A stretch of 64,000 nucleotides of DNA from contig CAKOGP040001112.1 in NCBI GenBank assembly GCA_933822405.4, positions 1-64,000 on the forward strand, in the 5' to 3' direction. This DNA comes from Cylindrotheca closterium. Its lineage: Eukaryota > Bacillariophyta > Bacillariophyceae > Bacillariales > Bacillariaceae. A program made the translations under genes and the position numbers. Positions within the stretch are counted from its first letter, which is position 1. Each line of letters begins with the position of its first letter. Positions 9,188 through 20,275 of the stretch are shown here, in pieces. A model generated the notes under the pieces. That model saw nothing but the letters and a program-made list of their open reading frames with translations, did no database searches and had not been told where the DNA came from.

Positions 9188-10432
9188 CTAAGGTGGACAT
9201 TTGCAGTTTAATCTATGGTTCCCCTGGTACCAATCCCAACGCTGACAAGATTTGCTGCAGTAGTATTTCGCCTTGCACTTGCTGCACCGCTCCATGAACT
9301 GGCTATACTCCTTTTGCAATCCGCATCCATGACATTTGACCTTGTCGGTGCGTTGGACCGTCGCATCGAGGATGTTCAAGTACTCGCTCATTTGAGCCCG
9401 ACACTCTTTCACCTTGCTGCCGGGGCACTCTTTGCAATAGCTTGTGTGCACGTCTTGAACTTCTTCGCTGTAGTCGCGACAGGCAGGACTACACCAATGA
9501 AAGTAGTAACATCGATAACATCGCAGTCGATGTGGCTGGTTGGATGTTTCTATCTCGGAGCACATGTAGGCACTGCACTTTGGAGAGTACTGGTACATGA
9601 GATCGCGGTCTCTGCGTTCTTCGAGATAGTAGTCAACGGCAAGTGGGTATTCGGCCCGCAGTTGCTGGCACCTCAATGAATTTCTGGACCGTTCAATGAT
9701 TTCTGATGTTTCATCAAGTGACTTGTCACTCGAAATGCGGGGTAGGCTGCCAAAGTGCTCCTCCAATAGTAGTATCGATTGTTCCCAGCCCCCGGCTACC
9801 GACCAATTCTTGTCAAATACGTCCAACATGGCCAGTTGTCGAAGGTACGGGAGGGTTTGGTCCTCCACGAATGGAATACCGTGTTTGTAATATACCTCTG
9901 ACCAGATTTGTAGTGTAATATTTGCCAAGAACTCCTTGGCCTTGAAATGCTTCACCAAATTGGAGGTATTGTTCTGATCCCGACGATGGACAAAGAAGAG
10001 CTCTCGGATCAAAATTAGAATGCCAGTGATCGATCGGCACAAGATTTGCTTGATGTCAGCAAAATTGTGGTGGTAATATATCTTTGGGACGACATATTTA
10101 AGAATGAAAGTCGATTTTTGTTGTCGCAGTAGATTCATATCATCCGAAAGGTGGATTTGCTTGACACCTTGTTCCAATGTTTCTTCCAACGGTTTCATCA
10201 CGTCTTGCAGTAGAAAGAAGGCAATGTCCAGGTTTTCGGAAGTATGCTGATCCAAAAATGCATCTATGCACTGGAGAACATGTTCAGTCCCATTGTAAAA
10301 GTCCCCGAAGACCTCAACCTTGTGCTCCAAAGTCTTGTCTCCCCTTCTATACGAAACCGTTTCAAATTGATGCAACCACTTGAGACTCCGTGGGTTTGGA
10401 GCCGCTGCTGATGCTCGTTTGCGTCTGGTCAT
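9188..10432 (-). CDS. MYND zinc-finger protein
   Basis: 414 aa. The first real ATG is at 10432; the three codons above it begin with TTG. Two Cys-rich modules sit at the C terminus. The first (about 290-340: CSAYMC ... CYRCYYFHWCSPACRDY ... CKEC) resembles a degenerate MYND. The last (about 368-412: CHGCG ... CSKCKAKYYCSKSCQRWDW...H...C) is a canonical MYND finger (C-x2-C, C-x2-C, YC-x3-C, H-x3-C). MYND fingers bind proline-rich peptides and often occur in regulators or methyltransferases, but no SET domain is visible. The N-terminal 280 residues look helical and carry no recognised domain. Diatoms have many such MYND-only proteins, and the role is unknown. Confidence 0.75.
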   Translation of the reverse strand: MTRRKRASAAAPNPRSLKWLHQFETVSYRRGDKTLEHKVEVFGDFYNGTEHVLQCIDAFLDQHTSENLDIAFFLLQDVMKPLEETLEQGVKQIHLSDDMNLLRQQKSTFILKYVVPKIYYHHNFADIKQILCRSITGILILIRELFFVHRRDQNNTSNLVKHFKAKEFLANITLQIWSEVYYKHGIPFVEDQTLPYLRQLAMLDVFDKNWSVAGGWEQSILLLEEHFGSLPRISSDKSLDETSEIIERSRNSLRCQQLRAEYPLAVDYYLEERRDRDLMYQYSPKCSAYMCSEIETSNQPHRLRCYRCYYFHWCSPACRDYSEEVQDVHTSYCKECPGSKVKECRAQMSEYLNILDATVQRTDKVKCHGCGLQKEYSQFMERCSKCKAKYYCSKSCQRWDWYQGNHRLNCKCPP

Positions 10433-10831
10433 GGTGAACAATCACCGCATAGGACTCGCCATTCGCCAAGTCTTGTATTCTTTTCCTTTCACAGTGCACT
10501 CGTCGTTGCAATGAGCGATTAGGATGATAAACGAGTCGTTGTTGGTGATTGTGGATGATGCGTGTCAAATAGTATTTTTGAATCAACGAAATAACGGTCG
10601 ATTGTTGTCGAAGAAGTCGTAAATACCGCTCAGGTATAGTACGATAGAGGTACAGGTAAATAGGAGCAGTGTAGCTTTCTCCTTCTACCGTAGGTACTGG
10701 CACTGGTCCTGGTAGCTGTTATTGATGAGGCTTTGAAAGTATTGTAAAACTGATTAAATGGTGTTATTAAAACATATTTGCTAAGGGGAAATGAACCATG
10801 AGAAGAGAACTGAGTGCAATGATCATGGAGC
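10433..10831. other. Intergenic region, no gene seen
   Basis: About 400 bases upstream of the MYND gene and downstream of the F-box-like gene. It contains scattered GTACxxG / TACCGTAGGTACTGG-type short inverted motifs near 10680-10710. No ORF has protein character. Confidence 0.4.
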
Positions 10832-11545
10832 TTACATATCAAGTCGCCATCTGGTGGAAGATGGACGAATTCGAGCTCCACAATCCCTCCAATACTGCTT
10901 TGTCCTGTCCCACTCGGTAGGCCCGTTAGATGATTGGATGTAGGCTGCCTTCTTTCTAGTCACATTGCGGGAATCTGGGCTTGGGACAGGATCAAGTACG
11001 CGGTTGTCGTCGTTGGAAACACTCCTCCAGCTAAGGTACTGGATATCACTTCCGGCCAAACATAATGACCAATATTCGTTTGGAGCATCTCCCACCAACC
11101 GAAAGTAATCGTTTGGTGCTCCGCAACCAAAGGTGTCGCACCAATAACCAGTGTCTGGGTATCCAAAATCAAAACGTTGTGAAACAGCAGGAGGTCGAGG
11201 CTGTGATGCTTTCCAGTATCTTATACTCCAGGAGAATAGATTTATCACAGTATCATCAAGAGGCGTTCGAAGAAGGGCGTGGAGAAATCCTTGGTAGGAT
11301 TGAAAGAGGGGCGAGGCCAGGTCGTCATGAGCAACCTGCTCCATTTCCACCAAACAATCGCAAATGCCTGCAATTTCCGCCTCTTTCATGGCCACTTGTC
11401 GTGGGACACCCTTAGCTTGACACCAGTGTTCACAAGCTTGATGCAAAGCATGGTTGACACAAGTCAAATTAAGAATCTCGCGAGGTTCCAACCAGTCAAA
11501 GAGCTTGGAGGTCTCATGATCCAAGGAAAGGAGCAACTCCAACAT
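10832..11545 (-). CDS. F-box-like protein
   Basis: 237 aa, ATG start at 11545. The first 45 residues (LFDWLEPREILNLTCVNHALHQACEHW) match the F-box pattern of L-x-x-E-I-L-x-L..V-C-x-x-W, which would dock on Skp1 of an SCF ubiquitin ligase. Residues 130-200 (FDFGYPDTGYWCDTFGCGAP..., YWSLCLAG) have no recognised domain. The C terminus (VTRKKAAYIQSSNG...RRLDM) is basic. There is no sign of LRR or Kelch repeats. The protein might be short or truncated, since many diatom F-box proteins have larger substrate-binding regions. Substrate is unknown. Confidence 0.55.
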   Translation of the reverse strand: MLELLLSLDHETSKLFDWLEPREILNLTCVNHALHQACEHWCQAKGVPRQVAMKEAEIAGICDCLVEMEQVAHDDLASPLFQSYQGFLHALLRTPLDDTVINLFSWSIRYWKASQPRPPAVSQRFDFGYPDTGYWCDTFGCGAPNDYFRLVGDAPNEYWSLCLAGSDIQYLSWRSVSNDDNRVLDPVPSPDSRNVTRKKAAYIQSSNGPTEWDRTKQYWRDCGARIRPSSTRWRLDM

Positions 11546-11821
11546 GGTTTATGTTTTTTTGTGGTAGCCGCAAAGAGCCACAGATTCGAGCTAATTTGGG
11601 GTGGGAAGGTTCAGATAGAGGCACATCGTAACCACAACTTGCACTCGGAAGCTGTCTGGCCGATTTGACGTGAGTCGTGCCGATATTTTGTTTGATGAGG
11701 AAGAAGAATGATGTCAACAACGTTTCTTATTCTCAGTTTCTCCAGATATCATGTTGCGAACAACACATTTTTAACCAACCGAGCTAAAGCTGTTACGGGA
11801 TTATTGATGATTGATTCTCAC

Positions 11822-13211
11822 TCAAAGGAACTCTACTACACTCGGAATCACAATACCCGATCCACAGATACACCGGCACTCTTCTCGGTCGAGCGCCTGT
11901 CGTTTGCGGCCTCTTTTCTTCCGTCCACCACGCTTGAGGTGCCCTTTCCACAAGGTCATATCCAAGATCGATGTGGATTCCATCTTTTCGTACTTTTTCA
12001 AGACTGAGCACGCCTCGACGAACAAAATCATTCTACGTTCCCTGCTATCTTCTGCCCGCAAGAAGAGCATGGACGAGGGGAATGATTTGTGTTCTCCAAG
12101 ATTCCGAGCGCCAGCGCTCCAACCGACTGAACATCCAGCTTTGCAAGGCCATGTGCAGCAGTAGCTTGCTTCCTTGCGTCCAGTTGCACACCAAGTACTC
12201 CATTGTCAATTTGTTGTTGGCATCTCTCCAGCCCAGAACAAAAGATGGATACTTATCCAGAAGAACTTCCAGAATATCAATGCTGGATTCAGTACTAGTA
12301 GTCGAAAATAGGATATTCCACAAGGGGTGAGTCCTCATCCCATTGTCCTCTTGATGCACTCGCCAAGTTCTGAGGCTGCTGTGGTAGAGGAATGACCACC
12401 GTAGTGGTAGCAAATTCTGTGGACAGGAAAGTTGTCAAACCGGCGTTTCAAACCACGAACAATTCTACTGGCTCTTTCACCAAAGCGATCCTGCAATAGT
12501 GCACATTGTACAAAAGGGTTTGTTGCGTCGGTAGGATCGTTCCGTTCTGGATTTGAATCGTAGGCTTTGGACCGTTGCGGAAGAACCAGGTTCGCAAGAG
12601 CATCACCTTGAAAGAAGGATTGGTATCCGATCTTGATCGGCTGTGAATCCAGAGGAAATATAATTGTAACTAGGCAGTCACATCCATGGAACGCTTTGAA
12701 ACGAATGCACTCCAATGAGTTCGGTAGAATCACAGTTTGTAGGGAGCAACATCACGCGAACGCACGATTTGGAATCTCCATGATAGCCGTTGTTGATAAA
12801 TCTGCTTCCTCCAAAACTCTACACCAATTAAGGACTTGCTCGCCAACTATGTTCACAGATGGCGGAATTTTGATTCTTTGTAGGGAAATGCAACCATTGA
12901 AAGCGCTTTCGCCAATTGTCTCCAGCCGATACGACGAATAAAAAGATGGAACTTGCAAATCTTGATTTCCAACAAGCTTGTGCAGTAATGAAAAGCATGC
13001 TCTCCAATCTTGATCAATCCTTCAGGCAGAGTCACTATTCTTGCAACCGCTCATACTCGCCGCAGCAGAAATAATCCGGCACCACCTGAATGTTTTCATT
13101 GAAAGTAAGTTTTTCAACACTTCTTGGTACTTTTTCTCCCTCATTACCTCGATAATAGTATTCTCTGTTGAACAAAAGAATTGCTTGTACGAAAGATTCC
13201 GGGTCATCCAT
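11822..13211 (-). pseudogene. Decayed BspA-type (LRR_5) leucine-rich repeat gene
   Basis: Minus-strand coding sequence can be followed from an ATG at 13211 (MDDPESFVQAILLFNREYYY) to a stop at 11822, but only by changing frame. LRR_5 units such as LPEGLIKIGEHAFHYCTSL and LETIGESAFNGCISLQRI occupy the first half. A C-terminal region with HRICYHYGG and LLDKYPSFVLG follows, ending in CRCICGSGIVIPSVVEFL, which also occurs at the 3' end of the related locus at 18.6-20.2 kb. Lesions: a frame change near 13036 (consistent with loss of one A), another near 12960, a CGA-to-TGA-type stop at 12752-12754 inside AFA*CCSLQTVILP, a frame change near 12350 (consistent with loss of one G in CIKEDNG), and one near 12050. 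None of these breaks has splice-site spacing, so decay is preferred over introns. Confidence 0.75.
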
Positions 13212-13503
13212 AATACATTTTTTGTTTTCAACAAATATTCAAAAGCTGATTTCCATTTTCCGATTCTCTGCTGCTCCATTTCCTATATTTTTAAAAGAGA
13301 CATCGTATGAGACATTTTGCATGTCGCTGATGCCCGATAAGAACGACATCATCATCCGGTCGGATCCATTCCATTCATTCACCCATAAAATACCTTTGCA
13401 GTAATAACCAACCTACCGGTACCTACCTGTATCGACAGTCACAAGATTCAGATCAAGGAAGATAATAACAAGAAAAAAACTACAGATTTTTAATTGACAG
13501 CCA

Positions 13504-14496
13504 ATGAGTGACGAAAGAACACCATCCTGGATGGACGATAAGAACGACGAAAGCCACAGTCTCATGTTTGATGATGAAGAGAGTGGCAAGGAGAGTAGTC
13601 CCTCAAAAGATAGCGCCTATGGAGCCACCACTCAAGATAATAATACCGATGATGGAGAAGGGAAGAGTGTCATTTCTCACATTACCACGGAGGACACGGC
13701 TACTGCTCGCACGGCTGGTGGTACCCTCGAAGGGCCTCGGAAGAATATCGTGCTTTATGTATTTCATGTGAGTTTTGCATACTTTTTGATTGCAAGAGTA
13801 TTGCATACATGGCTCCTGTACTCATCTGTCATTTCTGCTTTCTCTCGTTTGCAATATCGTCACAGTGGATTGAAGCCTTTGCCATATGCTGTTGCGTCGC
13901 ACTGATGATAACCCAAGTATTCCCGCTGTTCTTTATTCCCTTGGACAAGATCAATCCCGGTGCGATTGTCTTGAAGATTTACATTTCCATCTTTTGCGGG
14001 GTCTTTATTCTGGTGGAATACGACGCGGCGGTGCCATTCTTGAAAGATTCCCAGATTCTGCAAAACTACTTGTCGCGAGGATTTGTGTACTCCTTTCTCG
14101 GTGTGGTACGTTCATTCATTCGTTCGTTCGTTCTTTCATGCATGATAGGTGTCTTGGATCCAAACACCCAAGAAAGCTGCTTCTAACCTGTTGTTGTTGT
14201 TGTTGTTGTTGTTTCCCAATCACCATTCACTTTACCCCCTCTAGTCGGCCTTGGAAGAAGCCTATAGTGAACGTGTACAAGACACTGTGGGGCACCAAAA
14301 GGACGAATTCCACGTTGCCTGGCTTGGCGTCTTTATGCAAGTCACGGCTTGGCTCATGTTTGGAGTAGGACTCCTGTACATGGTCTTGGGTGTTTGCTGC
14401 ATGAAGAGACTACGAGACAAGTTGCAACGAGATGACAGACAAAAGTGGAAAGACTTTCGAGAGGCCAAGAAACTTTTGAGACAACAAGGACTATGA
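13504..14496 (+). CDS. COPI-associated / TVP15-like Golgi membrane protein (3 exons)
   Basis: Exons 13504-13767, 13866-14105 and 14245-14496 join in phase 0 to give 251 aa. The introns begin GTGAGT and GTACGT and end CACAG and CTCTAG. Residues 1-80 are acidic and cytosolic-looking. Four hydrophobic segments follow: around IVLYVFHWIEAFAICCCVAL, IVLKIYISIFCGVFILVE, YSFLGVSALEEAY, and WLMFGVGLLYMVLGVCC. The spacing and the LVEYD..VPFLK..LSRGFVYSFLGV segment recall the COPI_assoc/TVP15 family of Golgi membrane proteins; that is a judgement from pattern, not a match. The C-terminal tail is basic and Lys-rich (KKLLRQQGL). The second intron holds a run of TTG repeats and ATTC/GTTC tetranucleotides. 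Confidence 0.6.
14106..14244 (+). repeat. Intron microsatellites (ATTC/GTTC)n and (GTT)n
   Basis: Within the second intron of the TVP15-like gene, 14109-14140 is built of ATTC and GTTC units and 14189-14212 is an uninterrupted run of GTT triplets. Both are non-coding once the intron is removed, so length changes here should be tolerated. Confidence 0.7.
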
Positions 14497-14605
14497 AAGG
14501 GGTCATCTCCTTGGAATGAATCAAAGAAGACTTTTATAAATGTGTATCTGTAGACAGCGCAACGCCTCAAAGATTATGTGTAACTGTATTAAAATCCACG
14601 TTCAT

Positions 14606-15447
14606 TTACAGACTTGCTGTTGGGAATTCCATTAGTTCCACGCCCATTCCACCAACAGCAACCAGAAGGTCCGTGCCCGTTGTTTTGTCATTTTCCTTGG
14701 TTCTCTTCTTGAGCACACCTAGACAATTCACATCGCCCAAGTCCACAGAGGCTGCATCCAGCAGTGTTGGTATTTCGCTGGCAGACGATAATGATGATTC
14801 GTCTTCATCAAGGCTGCTACCACGGCAGTGCCAAAGAGCCAGTCGTTGAGTGTATCCGACTGTCAACAGGTATCGTTCGTTTCCATGCCAAAATTGCTTC
14901 ACACCTTTTATTGCTGAAAAACTGAGTTCCTTGATTACTTGTGGTACAGGGTCGGTCACCAAGCAAAGCTTGTTGTTGTCGTCGTCATCGTCGTCATGTT
15001 CGTTTATGGAGGAAAAGGATAGCTTGCACATGCCAAGGGCTTGGTCATCACCACCGGTGCAAACTGAAACATTCATGACATCTGATGCATTTGAAACCGG
15101 TGATAGCAGTACATTTACAGCATTGGTTCCCATTTGATGCGCATGATAGGACGAGAATGGTTTCAGTGTTTGCCCGAGTTCGTCCCATTGGTGTTCGAGT
15201 TTGGAAGCGGAACCTGGCAAATCGAACAAAAGCACGTCGCCAGCCGTATTACCAATCGCCACTAGAATGCGACTTGTTCCGACTGGACACATATCAATGC
15301 ACAATATGGGCCGATCGCCTGCCGCAACAAGTATACCACGAGACACCTTTCTCCCACTATTCTCATCTTCCGAAACCATGAACAAATGACAGCACCCATC
15401 CGAGTCGCCCGCAACCACCAAGTGCTTTCTCAAAGAATCGCTCTCCG

Positions 15448-15488
<41 letters not shown>

Positions 15489-18268
15489 CCATCACCAGCT
15501 ACTATTGGAAGTGCCTTGACAGCATTGATGCGGTGATCAATGGTGGCCTTGTCACGGTTCTTGAACTGACCCAAGAATTGAATTTGCAAGTCGTCTATAG
15601 TAGTAGTGGACGATTGAATAATGGAACGCACGAGAAAGAACTGCAGAATCAGTTTGCCTCCTCCAACCACCAAAAGTGCCGAGTTGTCATCGTGCTGACT
15701 CGAACAGACAGCCTTGACGCAACTCTCCTGAGGTGTCAACAGAGTAGAATCAATCAAACTACCGGAATCGTACATGGATAGTTTTGATGTACAATCCTCG
15801 CTACCAGTCAAAACAAGTATCGAATCTTTGATTTGGAACAAGCACACGTCGAAAATCGTCTCACTATGCATGTTCACATCCATGGAAAGCGTCTTTGGAA
15901 CTGAAAGTGGACGGTGTTGTTGTTGAGTCTTTAGGTGACGAATCATGATGGAGTTTGTTCCATCTTTTTGGTTCATGCAAATCGCGACTGCATACTTTGA
16001 TAGTTCGCTCCCAGCACGAGAACCCCCTGACGACATATCAATGGCACAGTGAAGACTTCGTTGGCGACCTCCTGTATCAATGTGAAAGAGCTCGTGCCCC
16101 GTTTTCATATCCATCATACGGTATGTGTTGCCATAATAACCCGATACTAAAAATCCAGAACCATCCAGCTGGTCCCATAGCTTGCAAATTCCAGTCATGG
16201 ATGCGGCTGGGACGGACCATCCTTTTGATAAAGTATTGTTGTCGTTCACATACGCAATGTGGAGGCAACCATCATTTCCCACCGAGCAAACCTTGTTCCC
16301 CCGAAACACAACATCCAGAATGTGTTCCTTCTGGTGTGCGCGTGGGAGTGTCGATGATGATTGCATCGTTGTTTTGGACTCAGCAGCAGCAGCAGCACCA
16401 GTAGAAGAAGCACCCCCACTATCCAATTGGAATAACCATAATGTCCCACGGCTGTCACCCACGACCAGTCTATTATCTTGTTCATATGCAGCGCTCAATG
16501 GAACCCCCTTTCCTTTTCCTTCCAGCTCGCAGATCCATGTCGGCAACAAGGCATTTTCAGACGAAGCAATGGACCATACCGCTACGGAAGAAACGTGAAA
16601 GGAAATCAAAGTTGTTGCATCCACCCATTTCAGTCCCTGCACCGATTTGAGATTTCGTGCCGATAGCAGTTGATTATGACCAGATTTGTTGGGGATATGG
16701 ACAATATCACCACGTGATGTTCCAATGGCAATCTGGCTCGAGTGTAGTGCCATGCAGCAACCATCCGTGGAGTGAATGCCATGAGCTTGTTCGAGGGACT
16801 CGGTCCACCATGGTTCCATAATATCCCATTCATTCTTCGAGCCAACACAAAGCTGCATCAAAGATCCTGCTCGTGTTGCCACCAGCAGTACTGGATTGTC
16901 GGCTTTAATGTCGGACCATTGCATCCCGACGATAACTTGGGTTGGTACCTTCTTTTTCTTCTTCTTTGGCTTTTTGGCTTTTGGTTCTCCACTGGTAGAT
17001 GTTGTTTCATCAATTGATTTATTTGCTTCGTCTGCTGGCTGTGACTTCGGTCTATCGTCAGGAACAGCAATCGAATCAATCTCGACGAGCCGGTTCCCTT
17101 CTTGTCGCGTGCGGCTTCTCAAGTCGTAACATTGAATAGTTCCATCCGTGGCCCCAGCAATGGCAAAGTCCTGCAGTGTATCAATCTTCCACAATGATGA
17201 GGAATGCTGTATGCATCCCATCGCTTGACCAGTCTTACAAGACCACAAACGGGTTGTTCCATCCTCTGCCACACTGGCAACCATCTGTAAGGATGGAACA
17301 AAAGACACGGACCAAACGCGAGCCGTGTGACCCCAGCCAACCCATTGGAGTTTCCACTTATCACCATCATCATCATCATTATTATCATTATTCAAAATCC
17401 AGTAACGAACACTCCGATCATCCGATGTGGACGCCAATGCTTGACCATTGGCCGAAAACCGAACCGCGTGGACGATTCCCGCATGCCCTTGCAGTGAGCA
17501 TGACATGGACGACTGGTTGTTCGTCGTAGAAATTATTGTCATGTCGTCATGATTTGCTTCCAATTGCAGCTCTTGTGACCAAACTGCAATCTCTTGAAAG
17601 GATGTACCAGCTGCTACTGTGAGCGTATTATCCTTGAATCGAATATCCATCGACGTCACTTGACAAGAAGGTTGGCCATGGATTCGTAGCTGGCGACTGA
17701 CATTTAAATTTGAATTTGAATCACCCTCGACGACTTTCCATAGCTCCACAATATGCCTCGCCATTCCAATTGCAAGAGTAGTCGTAGATTCCTGGACATG
17801 GGGAAAGGAAATGAATTTGACATCCCAGATCCAATCAATCAACGTCAAATGAGGTAGTGTTGTTGTTTTGTTGTTGTCATCATCATTCTGATGACGACTG
17901 CTGATATCTATCCGTGTCATCATTGGAGATGAGTAAGAATCCAAATCACAAAAGGCCAGTAGCTTTCCACCAAAGACTACAGCATTCCAATGTTTAGTTT
18001 GATCTTTTCTATCATCGTGCCTCACTCCATGAATAATCCCTCCATTTGGAAATACCAATAGTCGATCGGTTTCGTCGTCGTCATGTTGATGATGATTGGT
18101 GGTCTTCTTTCTGACACGTTCTAAATAGGGACCTCGAGCAGCAAAAATCGAGGCTTCACCTTGGCCATTGTCATGAAAGGATACACAAGTAACAGGTCCA
18201 CCAGGTCTTGATCGCTTTGCCAAGATTCGTCCAGTTCTCTTGCTTCGTGGCAAGCATGTCTCGTCCAT
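14606..18268 (-). CDS. WD40-repeat protein, WDR6-like (tRNA methylation cofactor)
   Basis: 1220 aa, one exon. Clear WD40 blades lie around residues 260-390: GHAGIVHAVRFS...ALASTSDDRSVRYW and GHTARVWSVSFVPS...VASVAEDGTTRLW, followed by AMGCIQHSSSLWKID. Further divergent blades run to the C terminus (for example SALLVVGGGKLILQFFLV and CTGGDDQALGMCKLSF). The length, the GHTARVW / GHSSSLW pairing and the two-propeller layout match WDR6/Rtt10, which partners the FTSJ1/Trm7 2'-O-methyltransferase on the tRNA anticodon loop. This assignment rests on family pattern. A KKKKKK-rich stretch near residue 440 may be a nuclear or RNA-binding signal. An acidic tract of about 14 Asp, coded by a trinucleotide repeat, interrupts the last third. 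Confidence 0.65.
15451..15488 (+). repeat. (CAT)n microsatellite inside the WD40 gene
   Basis: A run of 12 or more CAT triplets on the plus strand is read on the minus strand as ATG/GAT-phase codons that code a poly-Asp tract. Repeat-length changes would lengthen or shorten an acidic surface loop without shifting frame. Confidence 0.85.
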
Positions 18269-18620
18269 TTTTTGTTGGTTGTTATTTTAATATGTGTTTC
18301 TGTGAATAAAAGTTTTACACGGTTCTTTGCGCTTGGCCGGATGAGAGAACAAATGCCAGACGGTTCGAACTAGTCCATCATGAACCTCAACCTAAATCTG
18401 TTGCACCAATCCTTTCTTGTGTACCTGGTACTCGTTGACGTTACAATCATTGAATTTTAAGCACAAGCACATCTAATCTAAGGGAACCTTGGAAGCTGAA
18501 ACAGACAGAGAAGAATCATTGAATCATCAGACAATCGAATATAAGTATAGGTATAGACAGGTATAGGTACTCTATCCACCACCACCAATAATCACAGGCA
18601 ATATATACCAATATTATCCA
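18269..18620. promoter_or_regulatory. Divergent intergenic region
   Basis: About 350 bases between the WDR6-like gene and the BspA-LRR pseudogene that point away from each other. Short GTATAGGTA units recur near 18545-18575. No other gene is seen. Confidence 0.3.
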
Positions 18621-20167
18621 ATGCCAGCCACTATGCGCCCTCGCAAGAAACTCAAAGCCGCCAATGGCAGCATCATCTACAAAGATGGGACGGAATGATT
18701 TGTTTACACAGGCCAGTCAAAGGGAGACATTCCCAAAGATGTCACTCATGTCACTGTAGATCCTTCTGTGACAAAACTAGACTCCGGTGCATTGTTTTCG
18801 CACTTGACATCCTTGACCACCGTGGAGATATCAAAGACAGTGGAGGTGATCGGCAAAAGCTTCTTCAAACAATGCAGCACCCTCACCAATGTCATACTTC
18901 ACAAAGACGCAGGTCTAAAAACGATTGATAGTGAGTCCTTTGCAGGGTGCAAAGCGTTGATCAATATCAATCTTGGAGACGCTGGTCCAATCATAGAGAT
19001 TCCAGAAAAGTGCTTTTTCAGCTGTACCTCGCTCCGAACGGTATCCATTCCTGGCACGGCAACGATTATTCGAAAGCAGGCGTTCTATGGATGTATTTCC
19101 CTCGTAGATGTCGAATTTCAGGAAGGTGTCAAAACCATTGGCGAATCTTCCTTCGCAAAGTGTTCTGGATTGACGACGATTCCATTGCCCTCCAGTCTCA
19201 AGGTAATAAGCTCAAAAGCTTTTGAAAACTGCACGTCCTTGTTGGGAGTGGAGATACCACAAGATAGAGACTTGAAGAAGATCCATGCGAAGGCCTTTGC
19301 TGGTTGCTGGGCGTTGGCGAATATTTCCCTTCCGTATTCAGCCATTTTTACGCACAATACCTTCCAGAACTGTAATTTGTTCGCCAGCGAAGGAGAATGG
19401 GATCCAACTGAGTGTCTTCGAATGCGATATGATGGTAGTCCAGTCCACAACATATGTTACGACTCCTCTTCACAGACAAGTGACACTGTGAACCAACTAC
19501 TTCAAGTGTGGGAGGAGTTGTCGTTGTCCAACACTAAATGGTTGGAAGATAGGTTGCGCTATGACGACGATCTTGGTATGAATCCGTTTCATATCGTGGT
19601 GACCTCTGTGAACCTAAAGAAGGAAATATTGGAATTTCTCTTGAATCGATATCCGAAAAAGGTGCTTGTTTCTGGGGAATTTAACGCCAAAACCATGATG
19701 GACTACCTATTGATCCATTCCTCCAAAGAAGCTGTCCCCTTGATTCAAATGACACTGCAAAAGGTATTTGTAACTTCCATTAATGATTGGGGTATGGGAT
19801 TGATACCCAAATGGAAGGCTGATTTGGAACAGCACATTCAGTCCCTACACGTACCAACAGCAGGTGACCATGACATTCAAACGAGACGGAAACTCGTTCG
19901 AGAGGATACTACACGAGAATAGAGAAAACATCACAAATTGAGCTAGCGCTGTGGAAGATGAGAATAAAACAAGCCTCGATGGAGGAAAAACGAGAATGCG
20001 AGATTGATCGTAGACAATGCCAATTGCATTGTGGAGCAGGAATCGTCATTGAGAATGTATTTGGATTTCTTTGGAATGGCGAATCAAGAGCCCAAACGGC
20101 CCTATCGATGTTTCCCCGCTTTTGTGCAAGTTCAAGTATTGGAGAAGAAGATGTCAAGAATAAATGA
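18621..20167 (+). pseudogene. BspA-type LRR gene with in-frame TGA and 3' frameshift
   Basis: Reading starts at ATG 18621 (MPATMRPRKKLKAANGSIIYKDGTE), meets TGA at 18696-18698, and continues in the same frame as FVYTGQSKGDIPKDVTHVTV into a long open LRR_5 region (LDSGALFSHLTSLTTVEISK...) up to TAG at 19920-19922. The C-terminal sequence then resumes in another frame (QIELALWKMRIKQ...RRQCQLHCGAGIVIENVFGFL), matching the end of the relative at 11.8-13.2 kb. The TGA sits where a Trp before FVYTG would fit (TGG to TGA, one transition). An ATG inside the open part (for example 18768) could still give a 384-aa LRR protein that lacks its N and C termini. The C-terminal region HNICYDSS...FLLNRYPKKVL is shared with the other copy. 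Confidence 0.7.
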
Positions 20168-20275
20168 AAGGAACGATAAGTTGGAACCTAACTGCGATTG
20201 ACGAGAAATACTTGTACTGTAGATTTTTTAAATGAAAAAGAGACAATCTTCAATCTGCTTCCTCTTGGTCTTTCA

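Noticed and set aside
9215..9679. Plus-strand 154-aa open frame
   Set aside because: Antisense to the MYND fingers; Cys codons read in reverse give hydrophobic runs without a domain.
18355..18385. GGTTCGAAC as a tRNA B box
   Set aside because: No T-stem pairing, D-arm or acceptor stem could be built around it.
18696..18698. In-frame TGA as selenocysteine
   Set aside because: LRR proteins have no selenoenzyme role, and the position fits a Trp-to-stop transition; no SECIS structure was seen. Stop-codon use in other genes gives no sign of a changed code.
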